Assembly: GCA_963922715.1 (NCBI GenBank)
Contig: CAWUJT010000075.1
Span: 1-12,295, forward strand
Origin: CAWUJT01 sp963922715
GTDB lineage: Bacteria; Pseudomonadota; Alphaproteobacteria; Rhodobacterales; Rhodobacteraceae
Direction: 5' to 3'
DNA length: 12,295 nucleotides
Part shown: positions 1-6,160 of the stretch, in pieces
Position numbering within the stretch: the stretch's first letter is position 1
How the letters are laid out: each line of letters opens with the position of its first letter
The notes under the pieces: generated by a model
Told to the model about the DNA's origin: nothing
What the model saw: the letters and a program-made list of their open reading frames with translations, nothing else
Databases searched by the model: none
Program-made: the position numbers and the translations under genes

Positions 1-128
1 AGGCGCCCGCGTTTAACCTAACCCGTGATCCGAGCGGCGAGAAGCGCATGATTGAACGGACCTTCGGGATCAGCCCTTGCGCCATGACCAAGGCTGTCGA
101 ACGGCTTGAACGACACCTCATGGCATAA
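1..128 (+). CDS. 3' end of an unidentified gene (partial, 5' end outside window)
   Basis: An open frame enters the window in the frame starting at base 3 and ends at TAA 126-128, giving about 41 residues. The visible part is rich in charged residues and includes TFGISPCAMTKAVERLERHL, which could be a helix-turn-helix or simply an amphipathic C-terminal helix. It reads as coding: the GC content is higher than in the AT-rich stretch that follows, and the opposite strand is stopped within the fragment in the frame I checked. I do not recognise the family. A DNA-binding or regulatory protein is a guess from the helix-turn-helix look only. The gene points the same way as the protease downstream but is separated from it by 307 AT-rich bases, so cotranscription is unlikely. 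Confidence 0.45.
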   Translation, partial: APAFNLTRDPSGEKRMIERTFGISPCAMTKAVERLERHLMA

Positions 129-435
129 GTCTGTCTAAAGGGAGGAAAACTCGGCAAAATCAAAAGTTTTCAACAGAGCCCAAATAAGACAACAAAAGCC
201 ATAGTATGTAACATATGTGTACGTTTACGGTAATTTTCTGCCATCAAAAGGCTACATTATTCATATAAATAAATTCATAGAAGCTTTGAGTGTAGCAATA
301 GGTTGATACTCGATTTCTATCCGGCAAGAAGTATATATCTCTTTAGTCACACGAAACGATAAAACTTAATTTTAGACAGTAAATATTGAACATTAATCTA
401 TAGATAACTCAGAATATATAGAAATAAACCCACGT
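129..435. other. AT-rich gene-free stretch upstream of the S8 protease gene
   Basis: No convincing ORF on either strand. Just after the upstream stop there is a perfect 7-base inverted repeat, GAAAACT (145-151) and AGTTTTC (165-171), with a 13-base loop. It is AT-rich, has no following T-run, and is at best a weak hairpin. The rest is strongly AT-rich, with TATATAT-like runs near 332-338 and 413-420. It must carry the promoter of the protease gene, but I found no -35/-10 pair with normal spacing and no Shine-Dalgarno sequence just before the ATG at 436. Confidence 0.5.
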
Positions 436-2631
436 ATGTTGGAGTTTAACCTATTGTATATAAATATAAATTTATCGAAATTTTGTCTAAAACCCCTAGG
501 CATACTTATGCTTATTTCTGTTATTACCGGGTGTGGTGGCGGTGATAACTCTGAGGGGGACACTCAAGTTTCTTCAAGCTACGATGGTGTATTGATTACA
601 AGCCATCAACCATCAAGTGATACGTCTATTTTCACAACATTTTTTGTCAACAGTTTTTCAAGTTATGCCGCCACCGCAGAGTCTTTGATAGAAAACGACC
701 AAAGATACCGCAGACAAAACAATGCGTGGTTTTTTCCTGGAAGAGGCACGGTTTATTCAACTTATCCACTTCAAAGTTCTGGTATTCACTATGCTCATGC
801 TGCGGGGTTAACAGGTGCTGGTCAGCTTATTGCAATTATTGACAATGGTTTTCAGACCTCACACGAGGTATTTGAAGGCAAAACTGTGTCGACATCGAAC
901 GGCTTCACCGCCGATGATCACGGGACAGAAGTGGCGTCCGTTGCGGCGGGAAATTCTTCTGAAATGATTGGTGTCGCACCAGAGGCCGATCTTCTTCTAG
1001 ACACCTACAACGCATCATTTTCAAGTTTGGCTAATAGCACGGCTATGGCAGAAAGTATGGGCGCTGTGGTGCAAAATAATTCTTGGGGTTATGTAGATTT
1101 CAGAGGTAATACCCTATCGATTTCGCAAGAAAACTACAACGATTTATTCTCGAGTTCTGGTGGTCAAACTTACATAAACGCTTTGAAAAGTTATATCGAT
1201 TCTGGCGGTGTGGTTGTTTTCGCCGCCAGCAATACGTCAAGCGACACACAAGCAGATCTGATGTCTGCTTTGCCGGTTATAGAGACAGACCTCGAAAAAG
1301 GTTGGATCGCGGCAGTTAATATTGACGCCGACATGAACGGTGATGATGTCGTTTCAGCACAGTTAATTTCATCGGGATGTATGGAGGCTGCAGCATGGTG
1401 CCTTTCCGCAGAGGGGACTTGGGATGCCGCAACGTATGATAGCGCTTCGGCAAACCCCGATGAAGAATATGCACTTGTCACAGGAACATCCTTTGCCGCG
1501 CCAACGATTTCCGGCGCTTTGGCCCTTTTGGCCGAGGCATTTCCAACGCTTTCGGGCCATGACCTTCGGCTTCGATTGTTTGCGTCCGCCGATGATGAAT
1601 TCGCGGGCTTTGAGTCCATCGGTCAAATTGAGCTTGTAGAAGGATATGTCTCTGACGTCAGTGCGGAATATGGACATGGTGTTTTGGATGTCGCAGCAGC
1701 ACTTTTACCAATTGGTGAAACAGAAGCCACAATGGGGGATGGTTCGGTTTACAATATTTCAGAACCTCTGGCGATTGAAGGCAGTGCCACCGGCGATGCC
1801 ATAACCCGTGCTTTGACGGGGACTGACCTTGTGGTTAATGATGCCTTAGGCACTCAGTTCTCATTGGATGCAGGCATGTTTGTTGCAACAGAGGACAGTG
1901 GCTCTCTTACCGACAGCTTATATGCAAGTTGGGATGGCGAAGCTGACAGCAGTTGTTGTGGACTATCATCCTATTATCCGAATACACAAATCGTAGGTAC
2001 AGGTTCGGATGATTTTTATCTTAAATTATATGTTCCCCCATCGCAAAGCGACGATGAAAGCTATGGTGTAACGATGGAGCGTGATTTTCAAAGCAGCATT
2101 GGCGATATAACCCTTAGCGTCAATTTTGGCCGTGATGGTGGGGATTTATTGCCATCATGGTATTCTGGAAGCGGAACCACATTTTTTGCAAGCGAGGTAG
2201 AGCTGACAAGACCCATCACATCGGGCACAAATCTTGAGCTTTCTGCAACTATTGGCACAACTTTTGGTGACATTGGGGGCCTAGACGGCAATGCAGATTT
2301 CACATCAACAAAAGCCGCTTTTGTTCATGACACTGTATGGCGAGATGGAGACAGACTTTCTGTCTATGTCGGGTTGCCCGTGGCTGTGCAAAGCGGCAAC
2401 ACAACCATGGCGTTTCCTATACAAACCAGAAGTGATGGAACAACAGAATATCAGGACATAAACGTTGATCTGGCCCCGCAGGATCGGGAAATCAGAATTG
2501 GGTTTGAATACACCTATCCAGTTTGGAACGATGCCGAACTGACGCTTTCTGCAGCCCATGCAGAAAATTATGGAAACATTTCCCAACAAGACAGAACTGC
2601 CGTTCTCTTTGGAATAAAGGCAAGGTTCTAA
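436..2631 (+). CDS. S8 (subtilisin-family) serine protease, probable lipidated autotransporter
   Basis: 731 residues. The N-terminus has a lysine followed by a hydrophobic core and the lipobox ITGC with Cys33, then GGGD, so the protein is probably a lipoprotein. The S8 catalytic domain spans about 115-425: Asp136 in IIDNG, His162 in DDHGTE, oxyanion Asn266 in FAASN, and Ser352 in GTSFAAP; it closes with YGHGVLD (412-418). Two cysteines, C315 and C322, in SGCMEAAAWCL match the insertion typical of autotransporter S8 proteases. From about 470 to the end, alternating hydrophobic/polar strands end in GIKARF with a C-terminal Phe, as in outer-membrane beta-barrels. NalP and SphB1 combine the same three elements. 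Inference: it is anchored at the cell surface and cleaves itself or other exported proteins. The ATG at 436 has no clear Shine-Dalgarno, but no other start keeps the signal peptide. The gene is visibly more AT-rich than its neighbours and converges on moaE with a 22-base gap. The protease call is firm; the barrel is inferred. Confidence 0.88.
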   Translation: MLEFNLLYININLSKFCLKPLGILMLISVITGCGGGDNSEGDTQVSSSYDGVLITSHQPSSDTSIFTTFFVNSFSSYAATAESLIENDQRYRRQNNAWFFPGRGTVYSTYPLQSSGIHYAHAAGLTGAGQLIAIIDNGFQTSHEVFEGKTVSTSNGFTADDHGTEVASVAAGNSSEMIGVAPEADLLLDTYNASFSSLANSTAMAESMGAVVQNNSWGYVDFRGNTLSISQENYNDLFSSSGGQTYINALKSYIDSGGVVVFAASNTSSDTQADLMSALPVIETDLEKGWIAAVNIDADMNGDDVVSAQLISSGCMEAAAWCLSAEGTWDAATYDSASANPDEEYALVTGTSFAAPTISGALALLAEAFPTLSGHDLRLRLFASADDEFAGFESIGQIELVEGYVSDVSAEYGHGVLDVAAALLPIGETEATMGDGSVYNISEPLAIEGSATGDAITRALTGTDLVVNDALGTQFSLDAGMFVATEDSGSLTDSLYASWDGEADSSCCGLSSYYPNTQIVGTGSDDFYLKLYVPPSQSDDESYGVTMERDFQSSIGDITLSVNFGRDGGDLLPSWYSGSGTTFFASEVELTRPITSGTNLELSATIGTTFGDIGGLDGNADFTSTKAAFVHDTVWRDGDRLSVYVGLPVAVQSGNTTMAFPIQTRSDGTTEYQDINVDLAPQDREIRIGFEYTYPVWNDAELTLSAAHAENYGNISQQDRTAVLFGIKARF

Positions 2632-2640
2632 AAACGATCA

Positions 2641-2673
2641 ATGCCACCCTCTATCACCAGCGCGAGAGGGCAT
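2641..2673 (-). terminator. Possible weak terminator hairpin at the end of moaE
   Basis: Read on the minus strand, ATGCCCTCT (2673-2665) pairs with AGAGGGTGGCAT (2652-2641), giving 9 pairs with a 3-base bulge, or 6 continuous pairs CCCTCT/AGAGGG. Six bases later comes TTTTT (2634-2630). The moaE stop codon sits in the 12-base loop. The distance from stem to T-run is longer than in a standard Rho-independent terminator, so this is only a candidate. It lies at the convergence with the protease gene, whose stop codon overlaps the T-run. Confidence 0.3.
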
Positions 2674-3091
2674 CTTCATCCTCGGCCCGCGCCGCAACCC
2701 AATGGTCGCTGATTTCAGTGACTTCCTTTTTCCAAAACGGGGCACGGGATTTGAGATAATCCATCAGAAATTCTGCAGCCAAAAAGGCATCTGATCTATG
2801 GCGAGCAGCCGTTGCCACCATCATAATCTGAGCCCCCGGCACAAGCCGGCCATAGCGATGGATGATGCATATCTGTGCCAAGCTCCAGCGGACAAAGGCC
2901 TGTTCAGAGATTTTGTGCAAAGAGGCCTCTGTCATACCTGGATAATGTTCAATCTCCATATATTTCAATCGTTCATCAACATCCCGGACATATCCTGTGA
3001 ACGTCACCACAGCGCCAACATTCCCGGCTTGCATGGGTTGGGTTTCAGCCCCAAGGTCGAAATCTTCTTGTTGGAGAGAAATACGGATCAT
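2654..3091 (-). CDS. moaE: Molybdopterin synthase catalytic subunit MoaE
   Basis: 145 residues, normal length for MoaE. With MoaD this subunit converts cyclic pyranopterin monophosphate to molybdopterin by adding two sulfurs, in the cytoplasm. Family signatures are present in order: AVVTFTGYVRD (27-37), MEIEHYPGMTE (45-55), HRYGRLVPG (78-86), ATAARHRSDAF (93-103) and KSRAPFWKKE (114-123). Lys114 and Lys121 have the 7-residue spacing of the active-site lysines Lys119 and Lys126 of the E. coli enzyme. The start ATG overlaps the moaD stop by ATGA, so the two subunits are translationally coupled. It is the last gene of the uvrC-pgsA-moaD-moaE group. The genes for the earlier steps (moaA, moaC) are not in the window. 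Confidence 0.96.
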   Translation of the reverse strand: MIRISLQQEDFDLGAETQPMQAGNVGAVVTFTGYVRDVDERLKYMEIEHYPGMTEASLHKISEQAFVRWSLAQICIIHRYGRLVPGAQIMMVATAARHRSDAFLAAEFLMDYLKSRAPFWKKEVTEISDHWVAARAEDEDALSRW

Positions 3092-3339
3092 CCGCCTGTC
3101 ATCGGTGGGAAAAACGCAACTTCCCGCACGTTTTCCAAAGGCGCTTCAAGGTTTGTCAATTCTTGATCAACAGCCACACGTATCGCGGAAAGATCGTCAA
3201 AAACCATGGCGTAACGCTCTTCTCGAGCCTTAAGCTCCGCGATTAAATCCGCGACGGTCTCAGCCTTGGTTTCAATACTTTCACGCCCCAGACCAAGCCT
3301 TTCTCTCAACCAAGCGAAATAAAGCACTTCTATCGTCAT
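3088..3339 (-). CDS. moaD: Molybdopterin synthase sulfur-carrier subunit MoaD
   Basis: 83 residues with a ubiquitin-like fold pattern, ending in the diagnostic Gly-Gly (PPMTGG). The terminal glycine is adenylated and converted to a thiocarboxylate, which donates sulfur in the MoaE active site. N-terminal VLYFAWLRERLG (5-16) and the region VREVAFFPPM (71-80) are typical of MoaD. The start is fixed by a 4-base ATGA overlap with the pgsA stop, and its own stop overlaps the moaE start in the same way. Overlapping reading frames imply cotranslation with both neighbours and roughly matched amounts of MoaD and MoaE. Confidence 0.95.
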   Translation of the reverse strand: MTIEVLYFAWLRERLGLGRESIETKAETVADLIAELKAREERYAMVFDDLSAIRVAVDQELTNLEAPLENVREVAFFPPMTGG

Positions 3340-3998
3340 ACTTGCCTCAAATAAGGAAGAGATTTCCGAAAGTAGTCAAACCCTGTCACAGCCGTTAAAA
3401 TGGCAGATATCCATAATAGTACAACCCCGGCCCACCAGGTGAATTTTGCCGCTCCATGGTACCAGGTTAGACCAATGTCATCGGGTACAATGCCTTGCAA
3501 AATATCGGTGACCAAAGCCCCGTCCATACCAACAGTGCGCGCAAAAAACCCGTGGGCGAAAAGATTTGTGCTTAGTAAAAAGGTAATTGCCAACATCTGC
3601 AGCGTGGTTTTCCACTTAGCCAATGGTGTCACTTTAAGCGTTGCGGCTGCATGCCCAAGATATTCGCGCAAGCCGCTGACAAAGACCTCCCGGAATAAAA
3701 TCACTGTTGCTGGCAAAAGGATAAGCGGATCCATATCGGCAAACCCGCAAATCACAAGCAGCGTAAGGATCACCATGACCTTATCGGCAATCGGATCCAA
3801 CATAGTGCCAAACCGGCTGACCTGCTGCCATCTGCGGGCAAGATAGCCATCAATCCAATCTGTCACGGCTGCCCCGACAAAAAGGCACAATGCAATCCAA
3901 TCGGCCAAGGGACGGCTCAAGATTAAAAAGACAACCACCAGACACGGAGCGGCGATCAATCTGAAAAGTGTTAGAATATTTGGAAGCGTTGCCTGCAT
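3336..3998 (-). CDS. pgsA: CDP-diacylglycerol--glycerol-3-phosphate 3-phosphatidyltransferase
   Basis: 220 residues, integral inner-membrane enzyme. It makes phosphatidylglycerophosphate from CDP-diacylglycerol and glycerol-3-phosphate, the committed step to phosphatidylglycerol and cardiolipin. The complete CDP-alcohol phosphotransferase signature is present: D47, D50-G51, A54-R55, G64, D68 and D72, with the family spacing. The N-terminus MQATLPNILTLFRLIAAP is typical of PgsA. Hydrophobic segments lie at about 18-45, 74-100, 130-150 and 180-205. It starts 18 bases after the uvrC stop without a strong Shine-Dalgarno and ends in an ATGA overlap with moaD. The uvrC-pgsA pairing is known from many proteobacteria. 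Other CDP-alcohol transferases (e.g. phosphatidylcholine synthase) fit less well because of the N-terminal motif and the context. Confidence 0.95.
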   Translation of the reverse strand: MQATLPNILTLFRLIAAPCLVVVFLILSRPLADWIALCLFVGAAVTDWIDGYLARRWQQVSRFGTMLDPIADKVMVILTLLVICGFADMDPLILLPATVILFREVFVSGLREYLGHAAATLKVTPLAKWKTTLQMLAITFLLSTNLFAHGFFARTVGMDGALVTDILQGIVPDDIGLTWYHGAAKFTWWAGVVLLWISAILTAVTGFDYFRKSLPYLRQV

Positions 3999-4016
3999 AG
4001 GGGGAGTTCTAGCGCC

Positions 4017-5870
4017 TTATGCCCGATCATGAAAGAAGTTGTGAATAGTTTCCGCAAGGGCATCGCTGATCCCGTCCACAGCTTTCAGGTCAGCAAGGCC
4101 CGCCCGTGCCACCGCTTTGGACGATCCAAAATGTGCCAACAGAGCACGTTTGCGCCCAGATCCAACGCCGGGAACATCATCCAAAGCTGTAGATCTGATG
4201 GCTTTTGCACGTTTTGATCGATGGGTGTTGATGGCAAAGCGGTGCGCTTCATCGCGAAGCCGTTGAATGAAATACAACACGGGGTCGCTATTGGGCAATG
4301 CAAAGGGCGCGCGGTTTGGTTTGTGGAACTCTTCTTTGCCGGCATTGCGCTGCTCACCCTTGGCCACACCAACAAAGGGGATGTCCGCAATCCCAAGATC
4401 CCTAAGGATATCAGCAACAGCACTTACCTGCCCCGCGCCGCCATCAATCAACAGAAGATCAGGCCAAGTTTCATTTTCCCGATTGGGATCTTCGGTCATC
4501 AGACGGGTGAAGCGGCGCTTAAGCACCTCTTTCATCATACCAAAATCGTCCCCCGGTGATAGCTCTTGATCCTTAATGGTAAATTTTCTGTATTGGCTTT
4601 TTATAAACCCCTCTGGCCCAGAAACAATCATGGCGCCCACAGCATGCGCCCCCTGAATATGCGAGTTATCGTAAACCTCAATCCGCTGTGGTGGCTCTGG
4701 CAGATCGAAAGTCTCTGCCAATCCACAAAGAAGTTTCGTTTGTGTCGCCGCGTCTGACAGTTTTCGGGTCAGACTTTCCCGCGCGTTGCGCGTTGCGCCG
4801 GCAACAAGCTCTGTTTTCTCGCCCCGCTGAGGAACAAGAATTTCCACTTTGCGACCGGCTTTTTCACCTAATGCCTCTGACAGAAGGTCGATTTCTTCGA
4901 CATCATGGGAAAGGATGATCTGCCTCGGCGGTTCCTTGGTGTGATAAAACTGACCCAAGAATGCCTGCATTACTTCCGCATCGTTCATGTCAGACGACAC
5001 GCGAGGGAAAAAATCCTGATTGCCCCAGTTTTGATTGGCTCGAATAAAAAAGACCTGCACGCAGGCCTGTCCGCCATCACGCCAAAGACCCACGATATCA
5101 GCCTCTTTTACACCACGCGGGTTTATGCCTTGAACCGCCTGAACGGAAGTCAATGCCTTTATTCTGTCCCGAAGCGCAGCGGCGCGTTCAAATTCCAAAG
5201 CCTCTGATGCAGCTGACATATCTCTGGCCAGCGCTTCTTGAATCTCCGTTGTATGGCCGGAAAGAAAACGCTCTGCATCATGGACAGAAGCCTGGTAATC
5301 GTCTTGGGAAATATACCCAACACAAGGCGCGGAACATCGTTTGATTTGATAAAGCAAACAGGGCCGCGTCCGGCTTTCAAAAGTTGCATCGGAACAATTC
5401 CTCAGCAAGAACACTTTTTGGAGTTGGTTCAATGTGCGATTGACCGCGCCGGCACTGGCAAAAGGGCCAAAATATGATCCCTTTTCCTTCTTTGCACCGC
5501 GATGCTTTTTGATCTGCGGGTAATTGTGGCCGCGGCTGACAAGAATGTTCGGAAAGCTCTTATCGTCACGAAGCAAAACATTATAGCGTGGCTTGAGCTG
5601 TTTGATAAGATTTTGCTCCAGCAGCAGCGCTTCGGTTTCTGTGCGGGTGGTCAAAACCATCATCTGTGCCGTCTCTGAAATCATCCGCACGATACGTGGG
5701 CTGTGGCCAGATACCTTGGCATAGCTGGAAACGCGGCGTTTCAGATTTCGCGCCTTTCCGACATATAAAACGCGTGCCTGAACATCGAGCATGCGATAGA
5801 CACCCGGAGATCCATCGAGCGTTTTAACAAACTCAGAAATGAACAAATGGCCAACCAAACTTTGCGTCAT
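4017..5870 (-). CDS. uvrC: Excinuclease ABC subunit C (UvrC)
   Basis: 617 residues, full length. UvrC makes both incisions in nucleotide excision repair after UvrAB loading. In order: GIY-YIG nuclease domain for the 3' incision (about 20-100; GVYRML, LYVGKARNLKRRV); cysteines C159, C171, C179, C183, with the 12-8-4 spacing of the reported UvrC iron-sulfur cluster; UVR motif for UvrB binding (about 208-243, EALEFERAAALRDRI); RNase H-like domain for the 5' incision with D401 in YDNSHIQG, D476 in LLIDGGAGQ and H543; C-terminal tandem helix-hairpin-helix (about 562-612, DDVPGVG and LKAVDGIS). All key residues are present. The ATG at 5870 has AAGG only two bases upstream, an unusually short gap, but no later start would keep the GIY-YIG domain. 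The 290-base AT-rich stretch upstream probably holds its promoter. Confidence 0.97.
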   Translation of the reverse strand: MTQSLVGHLFISEFVKTLDGSPGVYRMLDVQARVLYVGKARNLKRRVSSYAKVSGHSPRIVRMISETAQMMVLTTRTETEALLLEQNLIKQLKPRYNVLLRDDKSFPNILVSRGHNYPQIKKHRGAKKEKGSYFGPFASAGAVNRTLNQLQKVFLLRNCSDATFESRTRPCLLYQIKRCSAPCVGYISQDDYQASVHDAERFLSGHTTEIQEALARDMSAASEALEFERAAALRDRIKALTSVQAVQGINPRGVKEADIVGLWRDGGQACVQVFFIRANQNWGNQDFFPRVSSDMNDAEVMQAFLGQFYHTKEPPRQIILSHDVEEIDLLSEALGEKAGRKVEILVPQRGEKTELVAGATRNARESLTRKLSDAATQTKLLCGLAETFDLPEPPQRIEVYDNSHIQGAHAVGAMIVSGPEGFIKSQYRKFTIKDQELSPGDDFGMMKEVLKRRFTRLMTEDPNRENETWPDLLLIDGGAGQVSAVADILRDLGIADIPFVGVAKGEQRNAGKEEFHKPNRAPFALPNSDPVLYFIQRLRDEAHRFAINTHRSKRAKAIRSTALDDVPGVGSGRKRALLAHFGSSKAVARAGLADLKAVDGISDALAETIHNFFHDRA

Positions 5871-6160
5871 AACCTTATGTTTCGTCCAGTTGATTCTCTA
5901 AACTGTTTCCGTATTTTGACACACTTCGCAAGATATAAAGTATCCACGAAATCTGTGGATAAAGTTCTGGATTAAAATTTTAGGTCTCTGAATTTTATGC
6001 AAAATTTTAAGTATTTGTTACATTGATGAAGAAATAGGCAATAGACTAAGCTTTTGATATATATACATTATTATTTTTTAATTGTTCATTTTTTGTTTTT
6101 TCATCAATATGTTACACTTTTTCTACACCTTAAAATTACGAGTGGAAAATTTTGATAGGA
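5871..6160. promoter_or_regulatory. AT-rich intergenic region upstream of uvrC with inverted repeats
   Basis: No gene seen on either strand. It is the most AT-rich part of the right half of the window. Contents: a 7-base inverted repeat TATCCAC/GTGGATA at 5941-5961; a longer-range inverted repeat ATTGATGAA (6022-6030) and TTCATCAAT (6100-6108), each flanked by TGTTACA (6016-6022 and 6110-6116); and GTTC-N7-GTTT at 6084-6098, one base off the alphaproteobacterial LexA box. On the minus strand a TTTATA element lies just downstream of the TATCCAC repeat and could be a -10 for uvrC, but the matching -35 is poor. No clear terminator follows the SDR gene ending at 6161, so readthrough into uvrC is possible. 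Confidence 0.5.
5954..5962 (-). promoter_or_regulatory. Exact DnaA-box 9-mer (TTATCCACA)
   Basis: Read on the minus strand, bases 5962-5954 give TTATCCACA, the consensus DnaA box. It forms the right arm of the inverted repeat 5941-5961; the left arm (GTATCCACG on the plus strand, 5940-5948) matches the box at 7 of 9 positions in the opposite orientation. The site is about 85 bases upstream of the uvrC start and overlaps where a -35 element would fall for the TTTATA element. DnaA is known to act as a transcription factor at such boxes. Binding here is inferred only. Confidence 0.45.

Noticed and set aside
145..171. Rho-independent terminator for the gene at the left edge
   Set aside because: The 7-base repeat GAAAACT/AGTTTTC is AT-rich with a 13-base loop and no T-run after it.
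286..338. Sigma-70 promoter for the protease gene
   Set aside because: TTGAGT and TTGATA candidates exist, but no -10 hexamer lies at 16-18 bases from either; TATATA falls too far away.
1191..1619. Minus-strand open frame of 142 codons inside the protease gene
   Set aside because: Low-complexity Ser/Ala-rich translation opposite the S8 catalytic domain; no motif and no ribosome binding site considered convincing.
5871..6160. Replication origin
   Set aside because: AT-rich with one exact DnaA box and one degenerate one, but no cluster of boxes and no dnaA, hemE, parAB or gidA nearby.
5871..6160. Small protein gene or tRNA in the AT-rich region
   Set aside because: The only frame looked at closely, a plus-strand one from the ATG at 6109, is 29 codons, runs into the SDR gene on the opposite strand, and has no ribosome binding site. 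No tRNA-like cloverleaf was seen.
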